DNA from: Tepidibacter thalassicus DSM 15285
Lineage (GTDB): Bacteria; Bacillota; Clostridia; Peptostreptococcales; Peptostreptococcaceae
Reading direction: 5' to 3'
Assembly: GCF_900129915.1 (NCBI RefSeq)
Contig: NZ_FQXH01000007.1
Span: 154,963-218,962, forward strand
Length of the DNA stretch: 64,000 nt
Part shown: positions 19,264 to 28,312 of the stretch, piece after piece
How the letters are laid out: every line of letters starts with the position of its first letter
How positions within the stretch are numbered: position 1 is the stretch's first letter
The notes under the pieces: model-generated
Databases searched by the model: none
Told to the model about the DNA's origin: nothing
What the model saw: the letters and a program-made list of their open reading frames with translations, nothing else
Program-made: the position numbers and the translations under genes

Positions 19264-19785
19264 TTAGTCATTTTTAAAAAAATCTTTCAATTTAGCAAAA
19301 CGGGGATCAACAAATTGTTCGTCATTTTCATCATCATGACACTTACACTCTTCTTCATTCAAATTCACTCCACATCCTGGACAAAGACCTTTACAATCTT
19401 CATCACATAGAACCTTTTGTGGAATATTCAATACAAAAGTATCTTCAATTATATTCTTAAAATCTAATTCGTCCCCATTATAAACATAAGTATCCTCATC
19501 TTCCAATACATCTTTTTCATTTTTAACTAGAAATCCCTTGATTGGATACTCTAAATCTATTTCTAGTTCTTTTAAACATCTACTACAATAATCTAATATT
19601 GAAAATTTAACTTCACTATCTAAATACATCCCTTCACCAGTCTTAATTATTTTCCCTTTAAGTTCAACTGGAGAAGTTACTTTATAACTTTTACCACAAC
19701 AATTAATACTATCAATTTTTTGAGAAAAATTCAAGTCTAAAATATCAACTTCTCTTTTTATTAATTTTTCTAGACTTATTATCAT
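19264..19785 (-). CDS. YceD family protein (DUF177)
   Basis: A 173-residue YceD/DUF177 protein found next to rpmF throughout bacteria; the family is linked to ribosome or 23S rRNA maturation in plants and bacteria, but the precise step is not settled. It has CSRCL near the middle and a CDEDCKGLCPGCG cluster near the C terminus followed by CKCH, which could bind zinc. It is the first gene of a strong-promoter operon. Confidence 0.9.
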   Translation of the reverse strand: MIISLEKLIKREVDILDLNFSQKIDSINCCGKSYKVTSPVELKGKIIKTGEGMYLDSEVKFSILDYCSRCLKELEIDLEYPIKGFLVKNEKDVLEDEDTYVYNGDELDFKNIIEDTFVLNIPQKVLCDEDCKGLCPGCGVNLNEEECKCHDDENDEQFVDPRFAKLKDFFKND

Positions 19786-19813
19786 TTAATCACCTCAATA
19801 TATTGCCAAGTTA

Positions 19814-19842
19814 ATTATACAAATGCCTTATTGTTTTGTCAA
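19814..19842 (-). promoter_or_regulatory. Consensus sigma-A promoter of yceD-rpmF
   Basis: Minus-strand TTGACA (19837-19842), a 17-base spacer and TATAAT (19814-19819), a perfect consensus. A 7-base inverted repeat (TCAAGTA and TACTTGA, 19839-19856) overlaps the -35 box. Confidence 0.92.
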
Positions 19843-19859
19843 GTATTTTTACTTGATAG

Positions 19860-19893
19860 ATAATAAAAAGGTAGGTTACAACCTACCTTTTTA
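19860..19893 (-). terminator. Rho-independent terminator of ackA
   Basis: Inverted repeat AAAAAGGTAGGTT and AACCTACCTTTTT (19865-19892) with a T-run on both strands; it follows the ackA stop by 14 bases. Confidence 0.88.
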
Positions 19894-19906
19894 TTTTACC
19901 CAATAA

Positions 19907-21100
19907 TTATTTTACTAACTCAGCAGTTTCTCTTGCAATCATTAATTCTTCGTTAGTAGGAACTATTAATACTTTAACTTTAGAATCTTCTGTACTTATT
20001 ATTCTTTCTTCTCCTCTAACTTTATTTTTTTCTGTATCTATTTTTATTCCAATTCCTTCAAGTCCCTTACATACTTGTTCACGAATTGCTACAGAATTTT
20101 CTCCTATTCCAGCAGTAAATAAAACTACATCTAATCCACCCATTTCAGCCATATAAGATCCTATGTACTTTTTAACTCTCTTACAATAAGCATCTAATGC
20201 AGTTATAGCTTTTTCATCTCCATTATCAGCAGCATCTTCTATATCTCTAAAATCACTTGATATTCCTGTCATTCCAAGAACTCCAGACTTTTTATTCATT
20301 AAAGTATTTAATGCATCTGCATCTAATCCTTCTTTTTCCATTAAAAATGGTACTATAGCAGGATCTATATCTCCACATCTAGTTCCCATTATTAAACCTT
20401 CAAGCGGAGTAAATCCCATAGAAGTATCCACACATTTTCCATTTTCAACCGCCGCTATACTAGCTCCATTTCCTAAATGACAAGTAACTATTTTTAAATC
20501 TTCTATATTTTTATTAAGCATTTGAGCAGCTCTTTGTGATACATATTTATGAGATGTGCCATGGAATCCGTATCTTCTTATTCCATATTTCTCATATAAT
20601 TCATATGGAAGACCATATAAATAAGAAGACTTTGGCATTGTTTGATGGAACGCTGTATCAAAAACTGCAACCATAGGAACATTTGGAAGTATTTCTTGAC
20701 AAGCATTTATTCCTATTAAGTTTGCTGGGTTGTGAAGAGGTGCAAGTTCCACACAATCTTCTATACCTTTTTTAACTTCATCAGTTATAACAACAGAAGT
20801 CGTAAATTTTTCTCCCCCATGAACAACTCTATGTCCAACAGCTGATATCTCTTTCATATCTTTTACCGCACCATATTCTGGATGTGCTATAGAGTTTAAA
20901 ACTATCTCAAGTGCATCTTTATGATCTTTCATTGGTTTTTCAATAGTAACTTTATCTTTTCCAGTAGTTTGATGTTTCACCACCGAACCTTCTATACCTA
21001 TTCTTTCCGCTAAACCTTTAGCTAATACACTCTCATTTTCCATGTCAATTAATTGATACTTTAAAGAAGAACTACCACAGTTAATAACTAATACATTCAT
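19907..21100 (-). CDS. ackA: Acetate kinase
   Basis: A 397-residue ASKHA kinase making ATP from acetyl phosphate and ADP. It begins [16 protein letters not shown] and shows [28 protein letters not shown]-type sequence ([14 protein letters not shown]) and FTAGIGENS. No pta is adjacent, unlike many Clostridia. It has its own promoter and a candidate CcpA site upstream, and it faces away from tmcAL. AGGAGG lies 11 bases before the ATG. Confidence 0.98.
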   Translation of the reverse strand: MNVLVINCGSSSLKYQLIDMENESVLAKGLAERIGIEGSVVKHQTTGKDKVTIEKPMKDHKDALEIVLNSIAHPEYGAVKDMKEISAVGHRVVHGGEKFTTSVVITDEVKKGIEDCVELAPLHNPANLIGINACQEILPNVPMVAVFDTAFHQTMPKSSYLYGLPYELYEKYGIRRYGFHGTSHKYVSQRAAQMLNKNIEDLKIVTCHLGNGASIAAVENGKCVDTSMGFTPLEGLIMGTRCGDIDPAIVPFLMEKEGLDADALNTLMNKKSGVLGMTGISSDFRDIEDAADNGDEKAITALDAYCKRVKKYIGSYMAEMGGLDVVLFTAGIGENSVAIREQVCKGLEGIGIKIDTEKNKVRGEERIISTEDSKVKVLIVPTNEELMIARETAELVK

Positions 21101-21176
21101 CTTTTTTACTACCTCCTAGTTTCATTTAATATTAACTTGTTTGTGTATACATTACACAATAAACCTAACAATAAAT

Positions 21177-21205
21177 AATATAGCATTTTTGATTAAAAAT
21201 GTACA
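21177..21205 (-). promoter_or_regulatory. Promoter of ackA
   Basis: Minus-strand TGTACA (21200-21205), a 17-base spacer and TATATT (21177-21182). Confidence 0.6.
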
Positions 21206-21231
21206 TAAAAAGTTACACTAACAAAATCATA

Positions 21232-21245
21232 AGTAAACGTTTTTA
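21232..21245. promoter_or_regulatory. Candidate CcpA (cre) site upstream of ackA
   Basis: AGTAAACGTTTTTA matches the cre consensus TGWNANCGNTNWCA except at positions 1 and 13. It is centred near -68 of the expected ackA start, close to where CcpA activates ackA in Bacillus subtilis. Confidence 0.5.
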
Positions 21246-21397
21246 TTTTTTTAATATTCTACAAATTCCATCGAATCCCTTTTATTTTTTTATAAATTTA
21301 TTTATTTTAATTGCAAATTGAATTAATATATAAATTATATAAAGTAAATAAATCTTCACTCTAAATAAATTTTGAAAAAACTAAAGGAGAGTCAAAT

Positions 21398-22663
21398 ATG
21401 AAAGTTTTAGGATTAATAGTCGAATACAACCCTTTTCACAACGGTCATTTATATCATTTTTTAGAATCCAAAAAAATAACTAATTCTACTCATACTATAG
21501 CTATAATGAGTGGTCATTTCTTGCAACGAGGAGAACCAGCATTATTTGATAAATGGACAAGAGCTAAAATGGCTGTAAAATCCGGAATAGATTTAGTTAT
21601 AGAACTTCCCACTCTTTACTCTACTCAAAGTGCAGAATTTTTCAGCCATGGCGCTATTAATACTTTAAATAGTACTAACATTGTAGATAGTATTTGCTTT
21701 GGTAGTGAAATTGGAAATATAGATATATTGTATAAAATCAGCAAAATACTAGTTAATGAACCAATAGAGTTTAAAAAACACCTTAAAAATTATTTGAATA
21801 AAGGATTATTGTTCCCATCAGCTAGATCTAAATCTTTATTTGACTATATAAAAAATAATAGTATTTTAAATATAAACGAAGACACCCTCTCAAAAATTTT
21901 AAACAGCTCTAATAACATATTAGGAATAGAATACATCAAAAGTATTATTAAACTTAAAAGTTCAATCAAACCTTATACAATAAAAAGAATTAAATCTGAA
22001 TACAATTCTACAAATATAGAAAATGATATATGCAGTGCTACAGCTATAAGAGAATTGCTAAAATCAAATTTCAATTTAGATATTTTAAATAAAGTTGTTC
22101 CTAAAGCCACTTATAGTTTAATAAATTTTCAAACCAAAAATAATTTTAATCCTGTTTTTTCGGATTGTTTTTATCAATTAATACAGGGAATTATATTAAG
22201 AGAAGAAAAAAATATAAATTATTATTTTGAAGTAAATGAAGGAATAGAAAATAAAATAGTCAATTCAATTTTCAATACATCTTCATTTGAAGAACTTATT
22301 TTAAATATAAAATCTAAAAGATATACACTCACTAAAATAAAAAGAATTCTTACAAATATACTATTAGGAATAAAAAAAGAAGACATATTAACAATTAAAG
22401 ACATCGATACTGTTCCATATATTAGAATACTTGCATTTAACGATAAAGGTCGAGAAATTATAAAAAATATAAAACAAAACTCAAATATTAAAATAATAAA
22501 CAAACTGAGCAATGTAAACTTAAAAGAAGACAGAATACTAAATTTGTTTTTAAAATACGACATAAAAGCTACTAATTTATATAATTTAATTTATTACAAT
22601 AAAAGAAAAGATTTATTAAAAGGAGCCATGGATTATTATATATCTCCTATTTATATCAAATAA
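21398..22663 (+). CDS. tmcAL: tRNA(Met) cytidine acetate ligase TmcAL (YlbM family)
   Basis: A 421-residue nucleotidyltransferase-fold protein beginning [18 protein letters not shown], with the HxGH-type site and [23 protein letters not shown], all typical of YlbM/TmcAL. The enzyme activates acetate with ATP and acetylates C34 of elongator tRNA-Met. AAAGGAG precedes the ATG by 8 bases. It is divergent from acetate kinase, an arrangement common in Clostridia that joins two acetate-using activities. Confidence 0.92.
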   Translation: MKVLGLIVEYNPFHNGHLYHFLESKKITNSTHTIAIMSGHFLQRGEPALFDKWTRAKMAVKSGIDLVIELPTLYSTQSAEFFSHGAINTLNSTNIVDSICFGSEIGNIDILYKISKILVNEPIEFKKHLKNYLNKGLLFPSARSKSLFDYIKNNSILNINEDTLSKILNSSNNILGIEYIKSIIKLKSSIKPYTIKRIKSEYNSTNIENDICSATAIRELLKSNFNLDILNKVVPKATYSLINFQTKNNFNPVFSDCFYQLIQGIILREEKNINYYFEVNEGIENKIVNSIFNTSSFEELILNIKSKRYTLTKIKRILTNILLGIKKEDILTIKDIDTVPYIRILAFNDKGREIIKNIKQNSNIKIINKLSNVNLKEDRILNLFLKYDIKATNLYNLIYYNKRKDLLKGAMDYYISPIYIK

Positions 22664-22693
22664 AGCATCTGAATATATAATTTCAGATGCTTT
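22662..22693. terminator. Bidirectional terminator between tmcAL and cheX
   Basis: AAAGCATCTGAA and TTTCAGATGCTTT flank a short AT loop and start within the tmcAL stop. It lies between two convergent genes; the U-tracts are short on both strands. Confidence 0.7.
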
Positions 22694-22703
22694 ATACTTC
22701 AAA

Positions 22704-23162
22704 TTACTCAAAAGCAATATTAATTTCAACTGGAATATCATCAACTAAAATCTCAACACATAAAACCTTATCTGTGTTCATTTTTGCTTCAAAATCTTTA
22801 CCATACATCAAAGATGGTGTTGATATATTTATATTCACCCCTATATTTTCAAGATTAATACTTGCATTTGCTGTTAACATATTTGAAAGTTCAGAAATTG
22901 CACTCTGTGCCATATCATTTAATTCATCAACAGGCATTCCCATCATCATTTTAGAAGCAATCTTTTTTGCACTTTCAATATCCATAGAATAAATTACATT
23001 ACCTCTTATATCTCCTACAATTCCTAAAATTAACATTACCCCAGAACTTTTGATAACTCTTCCTTTAACAAACACTTCTTTTTTTTCAACACGTTCAAAC
23101 CCAAATTGAGGCATTACAGCTGAAAAAGAGTTAATGAAAGGATTTACAACTTTTACATCCAT
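22704..23162 (-). CDS. cheX: CheX-type chemotaxis phosphatase
   Basis: A 152-residue CheX-like protein. It carries the E-x2-N pair of CheC/CheX phosphatases in ISELSNMLTANA, which positions water to dephosphorylate CheY-P. Its ATG overlaps the end of the CheY-CheX fusion by 10 bases, so both are made from one message. No other chemotaxis genes are near. Confidence 0.88.
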   Translation of the reverse strand: MDVKVVNPFINSFSAVMPQFGFERVEKKEVFVKGRVIKSSGVMLILGIVGDIRGNVIYSMDIESAKKIASKMMMGMPVDELNDMAQSAISELSNMLTANASINLENIGVNINISTPSLMYGKDFEAKMNTDKVLCVEILVDDIPVEINIAFE

Positions 23163-24016
23163 TCATTATCACCTCTTTTAAAACCTACATTTAAGTACAT
23201 TTCACCAAAATCCGTTTGAATTACTAATGAAATGGTCTCCAACTCAGTTTTTGATATATTTAAAGATTTACCATGAAATACAGTAGGAGGAGCTACACGA
23301 AGTCCATAAACTTTATTTCTTCTATTTATCATAGAACATGCATTTCCTGCAACAATATTAGCAAATTCTTCAACCATGGCTAAAGTCTCATGTATATCTT
23401 TAACATCTCTTTTTAATATACTTTTAGCCATATTTTGCGCAGTTTCATAAGATAAATCAAAAATCATTCTTCCTAAATATTTTCCTATTATACCTACGAC
23501 AACAGAAATACCTCTTGAAGATAAACCCTTATTCTCTTTAACCTCATCATTAAAACAAGGTATAGTTTTTGTAAACCTATTCATATTATCATAAAATGCT
23601 TCCTTAAATACTTTTGGATAAATTTCATTTAATTCCTCAAACAATTCTTCTCCAGCCATTACTCTTTCTATTTCAGTAATAAGATTTTCTGGATCTATTG
23701 GCTTTTGAATATATCCAGATACTTTATTTTTCTTAGCTTCTTTAATTATTTCATCATCCATCATAGAACTAATTACTATAACTTTTATATTAGGATTTAT
23801 TGAATGGACTGCTCTTGTACACTCCAATCCATCAGTTCCTGGAATTGTCATATCCATAGTGACTAAATCTGGCTTTTTTTCTTCAACTACTCTTATAGTT
23901 TCTTCCAATGACCCTGCCTCTCCAACCACATCAAATCCTTTTTCAATCAATATATCTCTAATAATAGCTATTGAAAAAGGAGAATCATCTACAATTACAA
24001 CTTTTGCTTTTTTCAT
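23153..24016 (-). CDS. CheY-like receiver fused to a CheX-like domain
   Basis: A 287-residue protein. Residues 1-125 are a receiver with the acidic pair in IVDDSPFS, phospho-acceptor D55 (VTMDMTIPG), VISSM and IQKP. Residues from about 140 on form a CheX domain with its E-x2-N in VEEFANIVAGNA. The output therefore may be a phosphatase able to act on its own or another receiver. The start is ATG 6 bases after AGGTG; a GTG three codons earlier overlaps this site. It is followed by a stand-alone CheX. Confidence 0.85.
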   Translation of the reverse strand: MKKAKVVIVDDSPFSIAIIRDILIEKGFDVVGEAGSLEETIRVVEEKKPDLVTMDMTIPGTDGLECTRAVHSINPNIKVIVISSMMDDEIIKEAKKNKVSGYIQKPIDPENLITEIERVMAGEELFEELNEIYPKVFKEAFYDNMNRFTKTIPCFNDEVKENKGLSSRGISVVVGIIGKYLGRMIFDLSYETAQNMAKSILKRDVKDIHETLAMVEEFANIVAGNACSMINRRNKVYGLRVAPPTVFHGKSLNISKTELETISLVIQTDFGEMYLNVGFKRGDNEWM

Positions 24017-24050
24017 TAGTTTCACCTACTTTCACATTAATTTAATTAAT

Positions 24051-24059
24051 AGTATACCA
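24051..24059 (-). promoter_or_regulatory. Extended -10 promoter of the receiver-CheX operon
   Basis: Minus-strand TGG-TATACT (24051-24059), an extended -10 motif, 35 bases before the ATG; no good -35 box is seen. Confidence 0.55.
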
Positions 24060-24241
24060 CAATAATTCCATTTTTAAATAAAATATTCACAATATTTTAA
24101 ATCACAACTTAATTTATTGAATTTTTTTTAACCGTCAAATAAAAACAAAAAAATACATAAAAAAATATAATTCATTTTGTTTTTTTGGTTAAAATAATAA
24201 TAAATACATTGTATTTAAACATAGTTAAGGGAGGTTTTTTC

Positions 24242-24631
24242 ATGTTTGATATGGTTCCTTTTAAAAAAAATAATAATTCTATAACAAAAAAAAGCGATTA
24301 TTTTAATCATCTTTTTAATAACTTTTTCGAAGATGACTTCTTTCCAACAACTGTATTTGGCAATAATTTCAAAGTCGACCTAAAAGAAACAAAAAATGAA
24401 TATATAATAGAAGCAGATTTACCTGGAATTAATAAAGAAGCTATCAATATAGATTATGAAAACAACTATCTAACTATTAGTGCAAAAAGAGAAGAAACAA
24501 TAGAAGATAAAAACGATACCTACGTAAGACGAGAAAGAAATTTCAGTACTGCCGGCTTAACCGGCAGTTACAATAATTTTTCCATAATACTTTTCCTAAT
24601 TTCATTGTATAAATTATATTCAATCTTATAA
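24242..24631 (+). pseudogene. Truncated Hsp20 small heat-shock protein
   Basis: From MFDMVPF the frame matches clostridial Hsp18/Hsp20: NFFEDDFFPTTVFG, FKVDLKETKNEYIIEADLPGI, YLTISAKREE and YVRRERNFS. The homology stops there, at about residue 100; the conserved rest of the alpha-crystallin domain and the C-terminal IXI-type tail (some 45 residues) are lost. The next 28 codons to the stop at 24631 are the reverse complement of the GH123 gene end and of its hairpin, so the ending is accidental. GGGAGG lies 7 bases before the ATG. No CIRCE or CtsR site was seen upstream. It was probably cut by arrival of the neighbouring cassette. Confidence 0.85.
24548..24568. terminator. GC-rich hairpin after the GH123 gene
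   Basis: ACTGCCGG and CCGGCAGT around CTTAA form a strong 8-base stem directly after the GH123 stop. No U-tract follows on the minus strand, so it may be a weak terminator or an mRNA-end stabiliser. It marks the junction with the broken hsp20. Confidence 0.55.
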
Positions 24632-26313
24632 TCTAATTCTACACTTCTATCACTTGGAGCTTCCATATATCCTTTTTTTCCTAAAACTTTTTCCATAAAT
24701 TTTTCTTCTATTTCTTCTTTAGAAAAGCCTTTTTCTTCTAAAAGTCTAAATAACTGATAATCCTGAATCCCAAATCTTAAATTCTCCCAACGAACAGAAC
24801 GTACCGGCTTTAAATCATATCCTGGATAAACAAAAAACATATCACCAGCTTTCCATTTAGGAAATTTATAACTTGGCTCATTCCAAGGATTATTTGGCCA
24901 TATTGCATAATCCCATCTCAAAAAACCATCTAATCCAAAGTAATATGTAAACCATCCAATTAATCTACTCTCTATAAATGGAGAGCTTATAAAATTATTA
25001 GGTCTTTGAGGAAAGCAACATACATACCATGTAAATTTTCCCATTTTCTCATTAAAATATCTTCTAATTTCATGTAAACTATCTAAATTACTTATTATAA
25101 GCGGAAGACTTAAAGAAAAAGAATCTACTTTTCGAAAAGATTTTTTCATAAATTTTCCATCATGAACAGCAGTTTTATAAAGTACTTTATATTCTTTAGA
25201 ACAAGAATTAATAAATTCAACACATTCATTAAAAACATCTGAATTATTAGGTTCATCACTCATCACATAAATTTTATCCCACCAACCTTTTTCTATGAGA
25301 TGATCAAATAACAATGTAATATAAGTCTTTAATTCTTCTTTTGTTTTTATATATTTAAAAGTTCCACTATCTTCATCATAATAATTTAATCTTATTGGAT
25401 CTTTATAATCTCTAATAGGATTTCCAAAATCAAAGGCATCCCAATTACCCAAAAGACCAAATAAATCTATCTCTTTATCTATCCCCAATTCCATACACAT
25501 ATTAATATATTTATCTAAAACAGAAAAATCACACAATAATTTTCCATTCTTATTTTTTATTATCTTGACCATATTGTGTTCAAAAAGATTTGAAGCATTT
25601 TTTTGAAACTTATAACAAGATTGACCTGCCCATGGAAAATCCGAAACAATTACTGTGATAACCTTTTCACCTATAGATGCTAATTCCTTTAAATAATTCT
25701 TTATAATCTCCCAATGATCTTTAGACCAAAAAGAAACTTTATACATTCTAGCCCAATTGCTTGGATGTTGCCATAAATCTAGATAAAAATCAAACTTATT
25801 TAATGGACTTAAACATATATCCATAACATTCACTTTCACTTTAATTGTTCCTATTTTTTCTTCATCTTCAAAACCACATTGACTATATATCTCTATACTT
25901 ATATCTATATTTTTATTTTCCCAAAAAAAAGGTATTACCCCTTCTACCCAAATCATTTGAGAAATTTCTTCTTCTATTAAAAGTCCTGATTCTCTTAAAA
26001 TAGGGTCACTAACAAGTATTCCTGTATCATCTTTTACATAACCTAAAAATGAAATATTAAAATACTTTTCTAACTCCTTATCTAATTTCAAATCCAATCT
26101 CAGTCTATTTTTAAGACCCTTCCAACTCAAATTATTATTTTTATCTAGTAAACAATAAATTTCCTCATCACAATTTAACATTATTTGAAATGCAAATTTT
26201 TCTTGTTTTGCAACAGTAATTTCCATATTATTTTTTTCCCATATATTTCTAGAAATATCACCGTATTTTATATGTTTATATGATGAATCTAAAACAGCAT
26301 ATTTAATATTCAA
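24568..26313 (-). CDS. GH123 family glycoside hydrolase (formerly DUF4091), probable beta-N-acetylgalactosaminidase
   Basis: A 581-residue protein without a signal peptide. An N-terminal beta domain (residues 1-165) precedes a (beta/alpha) barrel. The tract IYVMSDEPN places an Asp-Glu pair at D353-E354, matching the catalytic pair of GH123 enzymes, which use the substrate acetamido group to release N-acetylgalactosamine. A C-terminal stretch, FFVYPGYDLKPVRSVRWENL, with RFGIQDYQ is the usual ending of this domain. It starts with TTG, 9 bases after AAGGGG. It is the last gene of the sugar-import operon, so it likely acts in the cytoplasm on imported glycans. The exact substrate is inferred. Confidence 0.82.
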   Translation of the reverse strand: MNIKYAVLDSSYKHIKYGDISRNIWEKNNMEITVAKQEKFAFQIMLNCDEEIYCLLDKNNNLSWKGLKNRLRLDLKLDKELEKYFNISFLGYVKDDTGILVSDPILRESGLLIEEEISQMIWVEGVIPFFWENKNIDISIEIYSQCGFEDEEKIGTIKVKVNVMDICLSPLNKFDFYLDLWQHPSNWARMYKVSFWSKDHWEIIKNYLKELASIGEKVITVIVSDFPWAGQSCYKFQKNASNLFEHNMVKIIKNKNGKLLCDFSVLDKYINMCMELGIDKEIDLFGLLGNWDAFDFGNPIRDYKDPIRLNYYDEDSGTFKYIKTKEELKTYITLLFDHLIEKGWWDKIYVMSDEPNNSDVFNECVEFINSCSKEYKVLYKTAVHDGKFMKKSFRKVDSFSLSLPLIISNLDSLHEIRRYFNEKMGKFTWYVCCFPQRPNNFISSPFIESRLIGWFTYYFGLDGFLRWDYAIWPNNPWNEPSYKFPKWKAGDMFFVYPGYDLKPVRSVRWENLRFGIQDYQLFRLLEEKGFSKEEIEEKFMEKVLGKKGYMEAPSDRSVELDYKIEYNLYNEIRKSIMEKLL

Positions 26314-26332
26314 TTTACTCAGCCCCTTAATT

Positions 26333-27460
26333 TTATTGATAATTCAAATTCGCAGTCCATATAAATGGAATTGGAAAAACATTTTTCAAAAATTTTTTAA
26401 TATAAGGTTTATCTTCTAAATCTATATCAGTCTCATCATACCCTTCAAATACTAATTTTGTAAGCTCTTTAACATCTTTAATTTTTAATATCTCATTTTC
26501 TATTTCAAAATAATAACCTTCTTCATCCTGCTTAAATTTAATTTTATCTATTACTCTTTTTGATACATGTTGAATAAAATAATTTCTTAAATTTTCCATA
26601 AAACTAACAAAGTTAATTATCTTAACAGTTCCATGAAGATATGTTTTTTCTTTCTTAAAGCAATTAATCAGTTGGTTTATTTTATCATTTACATGAACAT
26701 AATATTTAATACTATCAAGTTTAAGATCTAAACAAATATTTGAAAGAACTTTAAATACAACATCTTGACTTCCAAATAGTTCTATAACTTGTCCGTATTT
26801 AACATTTTCATCAATTATTCTAAGCACAATATAACCTATTAAATTCTTATCGTTTATCAATACATATTTTTTATAAGTATATCTTCCCCAGGGAATAGTT
26901 GCAGCCTCTAAAAGTATTTCAAATTCTTCATATGTTCTATAATATCTTGTAGAATTTTGATTATACATATAAGCCATTTCATTTAAGTACTCTAATTTAT
27001 AATCTACAACTTCAATATTCATATCTATATTTTCGGGTTTTATTGTATATTCATAAAAATTTTCAACTTCAATATAATTTCTCCTCTTATATAAATTTCT
27101 CGTTCCTGAAATAAGAACAATATCAACACCATCTTTATACATCTTTTTTTCAACATCATCTAAAATCAATGAAGAATATCCTCTTTTTCTATAATTTTTA
27201 TCCGTACATACTGCACCAATAGATGCTGCTTTTATTACGCTTCCCTCTATAAAAATATCTTCTTTTAAAAAATTAACAACAGAAACAATTTTTCCATCTT
27301 CTTTAATTATCCTCATATTATTCACATTATTTTCATTAAGCAAAAGTGGAAATTCCTTATCCATAGTAGGATTATGTCCCTTAGAAATTCTAAAGACATT
27401 ATTAATTAAATCAATTACAGATTTAAACTCTTCCTTTTTAGTTCCTCTTACTACTCGCAT
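26333..27460 (-). CDS. GNAT family N-acetyltransferase (Eis-like two-domain)
   Basis: A 375-residue protein. The N-terminal GNAT domain has the acetyl-CoA-binding motif in CTDKNYRKRGYSSLI and LISGTRNLYKRRNYIEV. A second GNAT-like part and a C-terminal region (from about 300) resembling the SCP2-like fold follow, as in Eis-type acetyltransferases. Its substrate is unknown. It sits between the permeases and the hydrolase, 20 bases before GH123, so an acetyl-amino sugar or a peptide of the glycan is possible but unproven. Confidence 0.75.
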   Translation of the reverse strand: MRVVRGTKKEEFKSVIDLINNVFRISKGHNPTMDKEFPLLLNENNVNNMRIIKEDGKIVSVVNFLKEDIFIEGSVIKAASIGAVCTDKNYRKRGYSSLILDDVEKKMYKDGVDIVLISGTRNLYKRRNYIEVENFYEYTIKPENIDMNIEVVDYKLEYLNEMAYMYNQNSTRYYRTYEEFEILLEAATIPWGRYTYKKYVLINDKNLIGYIVLRIIDENVKYGQVIELFGSQDVVFKVLSNICLDLKLDSIKYYVHVNDKINQLINCFKKEKTYLHGTVKIINFVSFMENLRNYFIQHVSKRVIDKIKFKQDEEGYYFEIENEILKIKDVKELTKLVFEGYDETDIDLEDKPYIKKFLKNVFPIPFIWTANLNYQ

Positions 27461-27490
27461 AAATCAACCTCTTTTCTCATTAATTTATGA

Positions 27491-28300
27491 TTATCCTTTA
27501 ATCCCTGATAATGTAACTCCTTCAACAAATTTCTTTTGTAAAATCAAATAAAATATAAAAGAAGGAAGAAATGTAAGTGTTGCTCCAGCCATTACAAGAC
27601 CATAATTCACTGTATATTGAGCATTTAAAGTAGAAAGTCCTACTGTTAATGTTCTAACCGAATCATTAGTAGTCATAATAAGAGGCCATAAAAATTCGTT
27701 CCACGCACCTACAAAAGTAAAAATCGAAAGAGTTATAATAGCAGGTTTAATTAACGGAAGCACAATTTGAAAAAATATCCTAATATCTGAACATCCATCT
27801 ATTCTCGCTGACTCTATTAAATCATTTGGAATATTAAGTATTGCCTGACGCATTAAAAATACTCCAAAAGCAGTTGGTATCGGAAGGATCAGAGCATAAT
27901 ACGTATTAATCCAACCTAAATATTTCATTATTATATAAAGAGGTATCATTGTAACTTGTGAAGGTATAATTAAAGTCATAATCATAAAAAAAAATATTTT
28001 TTCATTTCCAGGGAAATCCTTTTTAGCAAAAGCAAATCCAGCTAAACTACTGAATAAAACATTCAGAATCACTCCCCCTAGTGCTATAAATGTACTGTTA
28101 AAAAAATAATGCATGAAATTATGATTCCTAAAAATATTTATATAATTTCGAAATGTTATATCAGAAAGCGAAAAATCAAAGTTATACGCTGTATAAGTAA
28201 CCTTTAAAGATGTCATAACCATATACACAAAAGGAACCATCATACAGCTTGCAATTACAAGCAAAATCGTATCTCCCGCAATCCTCTTTATACTCTTCAT
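27491..28300 (-). CDS. Carbohydrate ABC transporter permease (MalG type)
   Basis: A 269-residue inner-membrane permease with six predicted helices and the EAA loop ESARIDGCSDIRIFFQIVLP, the site of contact with the ATPase. It ends VEGVTLSGIKG, typical of MalG-like sugar permeases. It pairs with the next upstream permease. No ATPase gene is in the operon, so a shared MsmX-like ATPase encoded elsewhere is likely. Confidence 0.93.
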   Translation of the reverse strand: MKSIKRIAGDTILLVIASCMMVPFVYMVMTSLKVTYTAYNFDFSLSDITFRNYINIFRNHNFMHYFFNSTFIALGGVILNVLFSSLAGFAFAKKDFPGNEKIFFFMIMTLIIPSQVTMIPLYIIMKYLGWINTYYALILPIPTAFGVFLMRQAILNIPNDLIESARIDGCSDIRIFFQIVLPLIKPAIITLSIFTFVGAWNEFLWPLIMTTNDSVRTLTVGLSTLNAQYTVNYGLVMAGATLTFLPSFIFYLILQKKFVEGVTLSGIKG

Positions 28301-28312
28301 TTACTTCCTCCA

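Noticed and set aside
21232..21245. The cre-like site as a tmcAL operator only
   Set aside because: Its distance fits ackA activation better; tmcAL promoter boxes could not be firmly placed.
24185..24241. Upstream extension of the Hsp20 frame from ATG at 24185
   Set aside because: The Shine-Dalgarno sequence GGGAGG and the family start MFDMVPF place initiation at 24242.
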